Shown here piece by piece: positions 12,101 to 24,500 of a DNA stretch of 64,000 nucleotides. Each line of letters opens with the position of its first letter. Position 1 is the stretch's first letter. The translations under genes were made by a program, and so were the position numbers. This DNA comes from Yamagishiella unicocca (taxonomy: Eukaryota > Chlorophyta > Chlorophyceae > Chlamydomonadales > Volvocaceae): contig BDSL01000103.1 in the NCBI GenBank assembly GCA_003116995.1, positions 62,001 to 126,000 on the forward strand, in the 5' to 3' direction. A model generated the notes under the pieces. The model saw nothing but the letters and a program-made list of their open reading frames with translations, did no database searches and was not told the origin of the DNA.

Positions 12101-13423
12101 GCGACGCCGACGGGTGCGGCTGGGCGCCGACTAGCATGCTACTCCTGGGTGCTGTTAACGGCGGCGGGCGGGGTTGCGACACCGTCGCCTGGTCGTTTGA
12201 TGGCAGGGGATGGAGGGGGAAGTTTGGGGACTGCCGTTGCGTGGAGGGTGTGGCGGTCTGGGAAACTTAAAACCGCGGCCTGCTGCGGAGTGAGGATAAT
12301 AATCATACAGGCGATCGCAACAGGCGTGCACACGCTTGCACGTGGACCGGCGGGCGGCAAGCAGGCGCCCACCCAGCCCCACATGCAGGCCCTCCCAAGC
12401 TGTCTTGCCCGGGCGTACCCTGTTGCATACAACACCCCCTCCCCTCCCCTCTCCTCCGTGCCGCCTCAACGCAACCCACGACGTCCCCAGGCAGCACCGC
12501 CTACTCGGTGGCCGCGGGCGGCAGCATGGTGCACCCCAACGTCCCCGCCATCCTGCTCACGCCGGTCTGCCCGCACTCGCTCAGCTTCCGGCCCATCATC
12601 CTGCCGGACTACGCGGAGCTGGAGCTGCGCATCCCAGACAACGCCAGGTGCACGGCGTGGGTGTGCTTCGACGGCAGGTCGCGCCAGGTGGGGCGGGCGG
12701 GGCTGAGTCGGAGGGGGGGACTGAGTCGGGAGGGGGGGACTGAGTCGGAGGGGGGGGACTGAGTCGGGAGGGGGGGACTGAGTCGGCGGGGGATTGCGGC
12801 GTGGCGTTGTGGTCTCTAGGTGCTGCGGAGGGGGACGCGTCCCGAGCGCATCCGAGGTGTAAACATCAGTCGTCGTCGCACCGCACCGACGACCGATGAC
12901 GTCGTTCCATGCGGCGTCCCGACATGACGGCACATCACCTTGGTTCACCACCTGGCTGCAACGTGACGGGGAGTAAGAAGCCCTGCGCCGTGCGGTTGCG
13001 CCCACACGTCATCGGCATGTGTGCGTGCGTCACTGACAGCCGTGACGGTCGGAGCCCGTGTTACAACCGCATCACTCGTCCGTGGGGTTGGGTTCTTGCA
13101 GGTTAGCGGCGCTAACGGTCTCTTTGCCGGCGCTAACGGTCCCGGAAGCTTTGGCGGCTCGTAGCATCGCGTTTCGCTGACCACACATAGCCGGTAGCTG
13201 ACGTGTACTCGCAACCTTCCCCTTGCAGGAGCTGGGTCGCGGCGACAGCATCAAGGTTCGCATGTCTGAGAACCCGGTCCCAACCATCAACCGAACCGAC
13301 CTGACCAGCGACTGGTTCGACTCCCTGGAGCGCTGCTTCCGCTGGTCGGATCGCACGGTGCAGAAGCCGCTCACGATGGACGACCCAGAGGTCCTTAGGT
13401 CCCCGGATGGCAACGGGGTCTGA
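9164..13423 (+). CDS. NADK: NAD kinase, probably plastid-targeted
   Basis: Phosphorylates NAD to NADP with ATP. Seven exons: 9164-9537, 9747-9926, 10506-10596, 11293-11446, 11910-12113, 12491-12687, 13229-13423; every join keeps phase and gives 464 aa. Exon 2 carries [20 protein letters not shown]. Exon 3 carries [11 protein letters not shown], the GGDG catalytic and nucleotide motif. Exon 4 carries [10 protein letters not shown]. Exons 5 and 6 give [13 protein letters not shown] joined to [11 protein letters not shown], the family's conserved Asp-Gly and TPTGSTAY block, then [12 protein letters not shown]. The N-terminus is basic and Ser/Arg-rich, like a transit peptide. Exon 1 and its join (9537 to 9747) are the least certain, and a small extra exon is possible. 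The DP gene follows on the same strand. Confidence 0.9.
12700..12790. repeat. intronic minisatellite in NADK
   Basis: About five near-copies of a GGGACTGAGTCGG(A/G)GGGG unit (19-21 bp) lie in intron 6, starting about 12 bases after the donor GTGGGG. Confidence 0.8.
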
Positions 13424-15716
13424 AAGCTTACGAGCGGCGCGGTGCGTGGTCCTCGCGCAATACCTTATGTTGTTGTTCGACTAAGAGAGATCTTTATTGG
13501 GGAGTGGTTGGCGTGCGGATGTTGTAGGAGAGGCGACATCGTTGAGGAAAGAGTGTCGGAGCTTTGGCCGAGGTTTGGGCTGTCGTGGCGGCGCGGCTCG
13601 TGTGCATGGAACGCACGGCTGCTGCCGGAGGGTCGTAGGGGACGTTATTATGAGAAGACTTCTAGGTGTAGGCGGCGACTCCGGGGGGGAGGGCGCTCGA
13701 GAGGAGATCGCCAGCAAGTGCTGACGGGAGCTAGGACTCTGCTGCAACCACCCGACAAGGTGGGGAATGCTCAGTTAAAAGGCGTTGTCTGGAGGTGGCT
13801 GAACTGTTTGCCATGCTTGTGAGATGTTTGCGTGGCTCGTGAGAGGGGGAGAGGCTGAGTCGAGTGGCGCGGTATGGCGCCCCATGTACCAGGAATTTGT
13901 GTCCAAGCTGCCGCACCACGGGTTCAAACGCCAGGGTCGGCGCTGTCCAACACCCAGCTGATTCAGTGACAGCGCCGCCGGCAGTGGTGTCCTAACCTAT
14001 TTTGTCAGGTCTTCGATTCGTACGGTGCTGCGGTCGAGGGAGGCTTTGTTGGCAGTTGCAGAGGTTGCTATCGGCTTGCTGTTCATCATTGACTTAACGA
14101 ACGAGGGCGCGCCCCGTGCGATCGGTTCGGCGCGCCCGTTTTTGTTTTTGTTCGTACGCATAGGGTGCAACAGTGCATGTGCTTTGTGCGCGTGTGGCGC
14201 GCTCGGTCTACTTACGTGTTGTGCGAGACGTATACGCAGCGGCTCCTGAAACGAGTGGCCGGAAGGATTTTGGGAGTCGATGATAGCGGCGGAGCTTGCC
14301 GTGTATTTTGTATGTTAGCGGCGAGGCTCGTTAGACAGTGCTGCAATAAGCGCTTGGGGCCAAGAGCACAAACCATGCTAGTGCCTATGAGGCACTGGAG
14401 TCGCAAGTTGCAACACGTTCTTTCCACGGGCTGAGAGTGGATGTTGTCAGACGTAAACAAGGGCCATAACACGCTTGTCTTGCAAGGATTGGAACTACAT
14501 GTTTTGCAACGCATGGAAGTCGGACGGGTCGATGAAATCCACACTGTGAAGTAACTGGGTTGCGGCCTTCCAAAGGCAGCCTGCTCGGCGGAAAGCCGTA
14601 TCACCATAGGGCCCGCCTTAGGAAGGCCCGTTGCAAGTCCAACACGGGCAGAACGCGAACCCTGCAGACCGGGCCCAAGCCAGTGCTTCTCAGGAGCGTC
14701 CGGCTGTGTGCGGTACACGTCGTTTACGACTCCTTATCTTTGGTGCAAACCACACTTCGCCGTTTATCAGCTGGAACGTTGAAGGTTGCTGCAGCCCCTG
14801 CGGACCATGGGGCTGACCCGTACTAAGCTCCGAACCCTAACCCGTCCGGGTCCGGGGTACAAAGGGTTACAGTGGTTGCAACAGCTGCAGCTGGATCCAG
14901 CTGGATCGGGTCACTGGCACAAAGCAAGGCAGCCCGAACCAAATGCCTCGTAGCAGGGTACCTTACTCGTAGTGAACTGGGGCGAGCAAATGCCCTGGTA
15001 CCTTAGGTAGCGTAACCTCTTCCCGGCGGCACGAACCGTCCGCTTGTTATCAGGTCCCACACCAGCAAGTACCGTCTAGTTACGCTTGCGTCCTGCCCTC
15101 ACGGTGCCCGTCCGCTGCAGGGCGAATAAGGGTCCGCTGAAAGTACCATGCTTTTTCAGTGCTGAGTTCTGTTTCTACCTGAGAATAGATATAACACAAG
15201 GGGCAGCCCATAATTGTTTGCTTTAGCACGCCTTGCAAATGCCCAGTAGACGGCATAACTCGGTTGCCTTATTATATCTAAATGTAGTGCTAAATTTGGT
15301 GTGGCCAATACTTACAAGTGCCGGAGTCGGCTCCAGGGCGGCCTTCATGGGCGGGAAGGGAGTCTGATGGCGGGAACCTCAGACATTTGTGCGCCCACCA
15401 TCTTTGGAACATCCCACGCACACCTGTTCATGGTGCATGCTCCGGCTAGACACGCTTGACTCTACCGGACTATTCCCCGCCGCAAACGTGGCGAATCACT
15501 TACCAAGGCCACTGCTGCCTCTTTGCTTCTCCTCCGATTGCTTAAGACGTCAGCACACAACCACATTTTCACGTTTCCAATGCGTTAACGAACGTGTTGT
15601 GGCCCGCTCCGGCTCGGGCCACACCCAAGCCGAAAACGTCGCTCGTGGCAAGCCGCTGTATATTCGTTTGGCTTAGCTTCGGCTGTTTCTAACGTCAAGT
15701 TGATATACTGGACGCA
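13424..15716. other. NADK 3' region and DP upstream region
   Basis: About 2.3 kb between the NADK stop and the DP start. I find no conserved protein block. Frames such as 14212-14718 (minus) have no recognisable motif. It should contain the NADK 3' UTR and the DP promoter. Confidence 0.4.
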
Positions 15717-18700
15717 ATGGAGGAGCAGCAGCAACGAGTGGAGCAGCCTGGGCCGGGACAGGATCCCCTGGGGCTTGACCGGGCGAACTTTGCGCAAGAG
15801 CTTCAGGAACTGGTAAGTTGCATACATCCACGACGTCTTTATTTCATGAAGTGTACGCGTTAGCTTGCGGTTCGACTGAGCATGCGGCCACTGCCGTGAC
15901 AGGGCTTGCTGGAGTTCGCAGAAGAAGTAAACTTCAATCGCCTAAACGGAGCCCCAGGTATCGCGACCCCGTTGCTAGGCCACTCCTGTGCTGCTAGCAG
16001 ACCGCCTGGCCCGTCTGAACCTGCAGGGGATGCTGGCCTGCCGCCGGCATCGGCGCGTCCCGGCACTGGTACCACGGGGCCTGTGGGGCACAACAACCCG
16101 CCGCCGCAGCCCACGGAGCCCTACGACCTCCGCCATTGCCACCTGGCAAACCAGGCAGCTGACATGGCGACGGCACGGGCGATGCAGGTCCTTCACCTGG
16201 GGAAGATCAGCCTTAACCAGCTCTTGACGTCCTATAACCCGCGGGCAGCAGGCTCCGGGGGCACGGACGGCAGCTCTAAGCGACGGAAAACGTCGCGGGG
16301 TGCCGATGCATCGGGCAGCAGATCGGGCAGCAAGGGCCTCCGCCACTTCAGCATGAAGGTGTGCGAAAAGGTGGAGGCCAAGGGCCGCACCACCTACAAT
16401 GAGGTGGCGGACGAGCTGGTTGGCGAAATGAGCAAGATTGAGGCTGCGAATAAGAACGGGCAATACGACGAGAAGAATATCCGCCGTCGCGTGTACGACG
16501 CCATCAATGTGCTCATGGCCATGGACATTATCCAGAAGGAGAAGAAGGAGATTACGTGGAAGGGGTTCCCTCGGCTCAGCAACCACTCGGTCGAGAAGGT
16601 CAAGTCTGACCGCCTGGCCAGAATCAAGGAAGTGGAGCAGAAGCAGCTCTACCTGCAAGTGCGTCCGCGTGCGGAGCCTCGCACACGTGGCATGAGCGCG
16701 CAGTGTCGTGCTTGGGTCGTTGGAGGACGGGGTCGATCGGGACGGGGCCAGGGCTGTTGACGTACGTCATTGGTCCGACCGGGTTGTACGGCAGCCCCTG
16801 TTCAGACCCGGGCTTACGTCGCGCCTATGACGTCATTCGCCGCCCGTTTTCCGTTCAGGACATGATTGAGCAGCAGAAGGCGTTGAAGAAGCTCTTGGAT
16901 AGGAGTACGGGACGCGGCGCGAACGGAACTGGGACGCAGCTGTTCCTGCCGTTCATTTTGGTACAGGTGCGTACGCACGACACGACACGTGGAGATGATT
17001 GGCACAGACCGGACATTCTTGGCCCGCGCATGTTTGATTTTCCGGCGCAGTTGTTTGCAGTTGTTGTCCGGGACACGAGTCGAAGACGAAGTTTTAACAG
17101 CGGCTCATCTGTTGCGTTGCAGGCCAAGCCCGACGCGACGGTGGAGGTGAAGATTTCAGAGGACATGATGGATGTGCAGTTCGACTTCTACCAGTAAGTC
17201 AACGCAAGAGTGGCGAAGGGACATCGCCACTGGCTCCAGGCCACGTCAGGCTATGTAGGAAGCATGCACTGCGCACTCGCCTGCTCCTCAAGGGAATGGA
17301 CACCTTTTGCGATGTGGATTCGGCGGTAATGGCTGGATTACGGGATGAGCAAGATTTGGTCTTTGTGGTCCCCATTTTCTTTTTGCTGCAGCTCGCCCTT
17401 CCAAATACATGATGACAGCCACGTGTTGAAGAAGATGGCGGAGCAACAGGCGCGACAGCAGCTGCAGCAGCCGTTCTGCAATCCCCTGGGGGGAGGGCTG
17501 CCCTTGTCATGGCCAGCCCAGAACGGTGAGGGCACTCGCGAACCGGTACACAGTACCGTTGTATGGCTGGCAAGTACCGAGCATGTGTAACCTCATCATT
17601 GTGTAAATATGATCGCTATTGTTGTTGGCCCTATTGTTGTTGGCAACGGACCTTGGCTGAGCGTAGTAACCACGGCATGTCCGGTAGGGGGTCACATGGG
17701 GGTCTGAAGCTCATACCTTTCGGTAAAGGTGCACACGAACTGCTTACATTTGCAGGCTCCGCCGGGAATCTCCTTGCGGCGGCGACCGCCGCGGCCGCGG
17801 CGCTTTCACCTACCGGGATCTCGGAGCCGGCGCTTGCGTTGTTAGCGGCCTCGCAGGCGCAGGCGCAAGGCAACGCACTGGCGTACGGGTACCCGCCTGC
17901 CGCCGCGGCAGCGGCGGCATTCTACCAGCAGCAACAGCAGCTGCTGCAGCAACAGCACGGCCAACAGCAGCAGCAAGCACAACTGCACCAATCTGTGCAG
18001 CCAGGGCATCCGAATGGGCAGCAGCAGCCAGGACAGGTTGAACAGGCGCAGGGGGGGCAGGCTGCAGCTCAGCAGCAGGTACAGCAGCTACAGCAGCAGC
18101 AACAGCTCCAGCAGCAACACATTCAAACGCTGCAGGCGTTGCAGGCACAGCTTCAGCAGCAGCAGATTCACGCGCAGTTGCAGCTGCAGCAGCAGGCGCG
18201 GGGGTCGATGCCAGGAGGGTTGGCGTTGCCCTCCCTGACGGCACCGCTGACTCACCAGACGCTACAGGGCAGCGGGCCTATGGCAGCCTCCCAGGGCGGC
18301 GGCTTCGGCGTGCCACACCAGGGCGCCGCGACCGCTCAGCACCTGCAGCATGCACCACAGCTTGCGGGGCAGCTCACAGCATCATTGCCGCATGCGCCGC
18401 CGCCACCGACCGTGTCGGCGCCACCGTTGTCGGTTGGAGGAGGCGGGCCGCAGGCGCAGCTGCAGGCGCAGCCGCACATTGGCATCTGCCAGCTGCCGAC
18501 TCTGTCCCAGGCGACCCAGCTGGGAGCGCTGATGCCAATGCCGCACATGCCCCCGGCCTTGGCGGCAGCACTGGGCCCACCGCAGGTTATGTCGCAGCTC
18601 AGTATGGCGCCCTCCTCGGGTGGCACGCCGCCGGCCGGTGTCGCAGACATGCCAGGAGGCATGCCGCCGCCGTCACAACACGGACTACAGTTGGCGCAAC

Positions 18701-18744
18701 TGGCGGGACCAAGCCCTGCTGCGGCCTACCCCCTCGTTGCATAG
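15717..18744 (+). CDS. DP1: DP transcription factor (E2F dimerisation partner)
   Basis: DP proteins pair with E2F to bind S-phase promoters and act with the retinoblastoma homologue in volvocine size control. Exons: 15717-15812, 15903-16658, 16859-16966, 17123-17193, 17392-17525, 17756-18744; all phases agree, 717 aa. The winged-helix DNA-binding domain is at about residues 172-262 (LRHFSMKVCEKVEAKGRTTY, then RRRVYDAINVLMAMDIIQKE, with the RRRVYDA(L/I)NVL signature of DP). The dimerisation region follows (SVEKVKSDRLARI; IEQQKALKKLLDR). The block DFYHSPFQIHDDSHVLKK spans the 17193/17392 junction and matches the DP C-terminal core. The last exon, about 330 codons, is Gln/Ala/Pro-rich with long Q runs and is probably disordered. 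Exon 2 could hide a short unrecognised intron after GAP at about 15956. Confidence 0.93.
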
Positions 18745-19504
18745 TTGCCAGCATGTAGGAAGGGTGCCCTTGTTTACAAGACGGGCGCCCCAGGGGTTAC
18801 TTTGGTACGATTACAGTGGTGGGTTGGCAGGTGGAGGGACGTATGCATGGACCCGGGTGCGGCCAGCGGGCGGCTGGCCCAAGTCGTTCCCCGAATGATG
18901 TGGGTTGCACCGCCATTATTACTCATTCGATGCGTGCGGAGGCATCCTACCTGCCTTAACGCCATATCGTTGCACGCACATGGCGCTTTGCAGGACCTTT
19001 TTGCAGGTTGCCCCGTGCTAGGACTAACTTCTTTGATTGCGTACGGACGTGTGTCCCATTCTAGCTGTATCTCAAGACGACAGTTAACTGCGGGGCACAG
19101 TGGTACGGATAGCGCGCGCATAGAATTGTTTGCTTCGCGGGTTCGCGATGGTGCAAGATGTGTGGTGCAAGATGTGTGAGTGACGCGAGTTGAAGGACTA
19201 CTAGTGCTAGACTGATGTACCAGCTCACGCCTCATCTGCGTGACGCATGGTTTCCTGACAGCGAAGGACCATGGTTGGGTTGCAACATTAAATGCACGCG
19301 CAGTACATACTTGTACAACATGGACGACCGAAGCAATGTTCTCGTCAAGTCTTCAAGGGCTTGCAATAGGGACGCATTCCCAACATTGAAACGCTCTCTG
19401 TAAGCAAGCTGCTAATATATCACACATTTGGAACTTCCCTTCCAAACCAGTATTACGGTAGCAACCTATCGACTGCAAGCACTAGCATAGCCTGCATCTG
19501 AGGC
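18745..19504. other. DP 3' UTR and PEN2 promoter
   Basis: TGTAA, the usual poly(A) signal in volvocine algae, occurs at 19399-19403, giving a 3' UTR of about 0.65 kb. That leaves only about 100 bp to the PEN2 start codon. No gene is seen here. Confidence 0.5.
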
Positions 19505-20026
19505 ATGGAACACGATGGCGAAGCCAACGCCGTTGAGATGGTGGTGGAAACCGTGGACTATGAGCTCATCCCATCCGAGAAGGCTAGGACTTTAAGCAGA
19601 CGAAGTGGGTGCGCCCGCTGAAGCATGTTCAGCCTGCCATATATGCCAACACGCGATGTTTCGCTGTGGTGTAGTGTTTCTTGGGGGCTTCGCGTTCCTT
19701 CCGCTTATGTGGGCCGTCAACGTATGGCTTTTCTGGCCGGATTTCCGATCACCACGTGGCGACCCTATCATAAAACGCTGTAGGTGTGGATCCTTTGGGT
19801 GCATTCCGATGTTACCTTCTTGTTCAACATGCCATGTCCTCCTCTCGTGTACGCAGACACCAAATACTCGGCAATATCATTTTCAGTGGCCACAGCAGCG
19901 TTCCTGCCTTGGCTGTTGTTGTATGCTATTGCTGGCGACCGAATCCTGTCGGACAAGGTTTACAGGGCGCTAGACGCGGCAGCCCTAGACCTCTCAAGAT
20001 ACGGGTTTGGGATCATCGATCCGTGA
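19505..20026 (+). CDS. PEN2: PEN-2, gamma-secretase subunit
   Basis: PEN-2 is the small membrane subunit that activates presenilin in gamma-secretase. Three exons, 19505-19604, 19675-19779 and 19857-20026, join in phase to give 124 aa, the usual size. Exon 2 has the signature LGGFAFLPLMWAVN followed by FWPDF, nearly the animal and plant LGGFAFLPFLWLVN. Exon 3 has TKYSAISFSVATAAFLPWLL and IAGDRILSD, aligning with the plant PEN-2 C-terminal membrane segment. The codon split across 19779/19857 restores a Tyr where the family has one. The first intron is only 70 bp. A TGTAA at 20657-20661 is a possible poly(A) signal. Confidence 0.9.
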
Positions 20027-21522
20027 TGCATCACAGCTTTGATGGAGGGGATACGGCGTTAACAGTGCCAGGGAATTTTAACGGGCGGGGTCCCAGGCTG
20101 CAGTCGGTGAAATCCGTGTTGCAGCTGCAACCGCTGCAGGAGTCTTAATGAGAGCAACGTATCCAGCCGTGGTCGGCGCTCCGTGCAAAGCGGTAGGACA
20201 ATCGGAAGTGGGGGGCACCAAGGCCCTTTGGGGCCGAAAATGGCTGCTGGGCTTATGGTGAGGTGGGACTGGCGCGACGGGGAATGGGATTAACGGATGG
20301 CAACTGGTGGAAGATCGCAAAAGCGCAAGTACACACACATACTTGCTTGTACACCGACTGTATGACGACGACTGCGTAACGAGACGCCAAAACGAATGTA
20401 TGATCTTCCGAGGACGGCATGAACAAGATGCGATGCTGTTTGCTTTTGTTGGGTATGTCGAGGTATGTCGACGCATTGACGTTGGCCGCTTTCAGGCCAG
20501 CGTGCAGGCCTGTGCAGGCTTTTTGAACGAGTGTTTGCAGTGACGCAGGTTGGCCGAATAGGCGCAAGTGCCGGTGCGCCGTAATGTTTGTAGCTAAAAT
20601 GCGTCTGGGAGGGCGACGTTCTGGCGAGGTTACCACCCGGAGTCCTCTGGGCCCACTGTAACATGATTCCTCCGAATGCCGTTCCGCAGTTGTTGTCACG
20701 CATGAAAGACGTCGATCGAATGTCACCCTGTCCCCCGGTGCGCACCACCTCATTTTGACACCTTCATGGAACCAGTGCCCGTGAAACGTCCGTGCCGGCG
20801 CGCGGGCGTGACAATTCAATTAGAGTACGTATTCAAGATGGCACGCTCGCCACCATGACAGTTTATCATGCGTCCTACCTGATCATAAGCCAGGAATTGC
20901 GGACGTATCTAAGTTTGTTGTCGTAACATGGACAGCGCAGCCTGCCCCCAGCGAGGCTCACTGCGACACCAACTACCGTAGTGCTAATGTACCAGCATCA
21001 GAGGCCTAGCTTCCGAAACCACTATATCCCTGTCGTACATGCTAATGCTATGCACCTGTTCCACCACTACTACCGGCACCCGTAAAGTGCTCGACGCCCG
21101 ACCTCTCTGCACCGCTGCAAAATGACACGACCGACGGCGTTGCACGTGTATCTAGACATGACGATATGATAAGAAAGGCTGCCGCCCTTTGCAGGCGCTC
21201 GAAAACAAAGGCTGTCTGAGGGTTCAAGCCAAGTCCTCGTACCGTATTGGCGGGTAGATTGGCGGGTATCGGCCGCCCGACGGCGGCTGCTCGCCGGGCT
21301 TCGAGCTCTGCATGCGGAACAGGATCAACGGAGGGCGAGTGCAGCGCGGAGGGTCACGGCGGCAGGTTCGCAGGGAGTGGACGATCTACGCCTGCAAACT
21401 TGTTGGCCGTCGAGCATCACGTCAGCGGAGGCCCAGGTTCGTTCGGAACATACAATCGAGGCTGTTCGCACTATTGCGTTTCGAACGTAAGCGGGTTTTT
21501 GCTGCGTAAACAAATCGAGACC
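20027..21522. other. convergent 3' region of PEN2 and the kinase
   Basis: PEN2 (+) and the kinase (-) converge here. Frames such as 20253-20819 (minus) lack motifs. Nothing else is recognised. Confidence 0.4.
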
Positions 21523-24500
21523 TCACAATAGCCCTTCCTCGAAAGGGAACTGTCGTGCCATTCCAATATGGCAGTCATGACATTCCGTCCGTTCTGCGAC
21601 TTGATACCCGGCTTGATGCGTCAGGGGAGAGGTCTGAGCACAGCACCCGCCCGAGCCGTCGCCCCATCCGAGGTCCGGACGAGGCGCTGCAACTCCACCT
21701 GGGTCCCTCATCCCTGCAGCCCCACGGCCGCCGGCGAGGGTACGGCAGCGGTCCCCACTCACCCATGGCTCCGCTTCGTACACCTCTGAGCTACCCGCCT
21801 GCGCCTGTTGGCCCGAGAAGCTGCTTCCGTTACTGTCGCCGCTCGCCGCGCCGCCGACCGCACCCTTCGCGTCGCCGCCGGTGGGAGCAGCCGCCGTCAG
21901 CGCCTGCCCCGAGCTCCCCGAGCCACCGCCGCCGCCGCTGCCCGCGGACCCCAACTCGGGCGCGTTGGTCGACTGCGACCGGTTGCCGCCCTGCGGGTGC
22001 TGCTGCAGGGTCCGGACGTCGGAAGCCAGCCGCTGAATGACAGCCCCCTGCGAGGACACCACGCCCTCCAGCTGGCGCACACGGTCCTCCAGCTGCGCGT
22101 TGAGTGCGGACAAGCGCTGCAGCTGGGCCCTGCGTGCAGCGGGTGGCCGGGTGGCACGTGGATCAGGTGCGGGTGGCCGGGTGGCACGTGGATCAGGTGC
22201 GGGAGCAGGTCGCGCGGCAGCATACCGGTAATGGCAACGGCGAGCCCTTGGTGAGCATCAACGTAACGGCTTCGAGTGCGATGTGCCAACTGTGAATTGC
22301 TGGCGTGTTGGCTTGCCGTAAAACGTTACGGCCTACTGGAACGCGACGGAGGAGGCCCAGGTGCTTACCTCAAGGCATCAGATTCATTGGTTGCCCCGGC
22401 ACCATTATTTACGTCTCCTTGGACGTCAATATGCGAAGACCCGGCTGCGGTGGCATGAGACCCAGCGGCCGCCAGGGCGGCTGCAGTGTTTCTGCTGACG
22501 ACACCGGAGGCTTCTGCGAACGTAGCCGCACTGGCCGGCATGGATCCCGCTGCGGGAGAAGAGGAGGACACGAGCCCGTGCGAAGATGAGACGCTGTTGC
22601 TGCTGTTCACGTGGGCAGCGGACTGGGGTGCTGGGGGCAGGGCGCCACAGCTGGGCCCGCTGGGCAGGGGTGTCAGGCTGTCCGACGACATGAGCTCAGG
22701 TTGCTCGGCCTGATGCAAGGTTTCATGGGAAAAGGATGAAGGTGGTCAACTAGAGTGGGAAATCGAAGGCAGTGTTGATTTGAGCTACTGACCAATACCG
22801 GAGTATCAACAGGCAGCCGGGGGGTGGTGACTGCAGGTGAGGCGTCCTGGGGAGGGAGGGCTCTTACGAGCTGCCACAGCCATGACCCTGTGCCCCAAGC
22901 CCACTAGGTGCAGCAGCACCGTCAGTCCATCACCCCATTGCGGGCAAGGCAACCTGCAGACTTCAAGACGACACTGGGCTCGTGAGGTAGCCCAGCCACA
23001 ACAACAAGCAACTGGCTCCAGGCGGGCCAAGCATCCGTGATCCCGCTGCCGCCACCCAGCGTACCCCGCTGCCGCCACCCGGCGTACCCCGCTGCCGCCA
23101 CCCAGCGTACCCCGCTGCCGCCACCCAGCGTACCCCGCTGCCGCCACCCAGCGTACCCCGCTGCCGCCACCCAGCGTACCCCGCTGCCGCCACCCAGCGT
23201 ACCCCGCTGCCGCCACCCAGCGTACCCCGCTGCCGCCACCCAGCGTACCCCGCTGCCGCCACCCGTGACCCCGCTGCCGCCACCCAGCGTACCGCGGCGC
23301 GGTGCTGCTGCCGTTGTTGCTGCTGCTGCTGCTGCTCCGGCGGCGAGCTACCCGCTGACGCCGCCGGCGCGCCAAACGCCGGCTGGTCGCCCCAGTCTAC
23401 ATTGTCATCGCCAAAGCCCACGGCGGCATGTGCAGCTGTAGCGGAGTTGGATCCAGTGCGCCTGCAGGACGGATGGACACCAACACGGCGGCCGGGCGGG
23501 GGCAGGGCTGTTTCTGGGCAGGACCGAGGCCCACGACATGCGATGTGTTAACGAAACGGGGCAGCAGGGGTGTTCATGAAACGGGGCAGCAGGGGTCCAC
23601 GGAAACGTCAAACATAGGTGGGCTGCGGCAACCTACGCAGGCGTGTCGTTGTGTCAACTGCTGCAGTGCGTGTCAGGAAGATGCGCCAGGCGACAACAAC
23701 CACACCGCCCGTTAGGCGACGGGAGTAGCCAGCAGCTCAAGCGGGAGACACGGCCGCACAGCTGGCCTATCGGAGAGCCGCAATCAGCGGTAAGGCTGGG
23801 TCGCGGACCACGGGGTCTGAGGAATCACCCATGTACACATGCACGCGTCAATTGCGTCTCGCACGCCTCCAATATGTTTCTAATGTGCCGCCTCCGCCTT
23901 GCCAAACTGACAACTCCACACCTGTGACGCTGCTGGCTGGGAACCATAACAAGTGCAGCCGCCGCCGACGCAGATGCCGTGGGTTCCGGCACCACCTCAT
24001 CCATGAGGTTGACTAGCTGCGGCGTTGACAGCGCCAGAGGGGGCTGCTGCTGTTGTTGCTGCGAGGGTGATGCAGTGGGCCAGCTGGGGCTGAAACCAGT
24101 GTGCCCGTGAGAAGGCAGCCGCTGCATCGCGGGAGGCCTCGACGGAGCTATACCCGGAGCGAGTCCGGGCGGGTGCCTTGGCTGCGGCGGCGGCTGGCCT
24201 GGGTGCTGCGGTGGTGGTTGGGAGTGCATGTGCTGGTGCATGTAGCCGGGCGGCATGTGCGGTTGCTGCCCAGGCTGCTGTGCGCTATGTGGGTGCGGTT
24301 GCTGCGCTGACGCGGCGCCGGCGTGCGGACCAGGCTGCTGCGGGTGTGGATGCGGATGCGGCAAGGCGTAAGGGGGAGGCGGCCCGGTCGGCCAGAGCGC
24401 AAGTTCTGGACCTGGGGCAGCCCCGGCTGCAGGCGGCAGCGCCTGCGGTGGTTGCATGGGCATGGCCCTTTGGGGATTAACCCCAAGCTGCGATGTCGAA

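Noticed and set aside
14820..14845. CCCTAACCC-like telomeric motif
   Set aside because: A single partial match in a gene-flanking region, not a tandem array.
22806..23441. GYAGWRQRG- and TPLPPPSVPRC-type repeat proteins
   Set aside because: Frames through the 23-bp intronic minisatellite of the kinase, not a gene.
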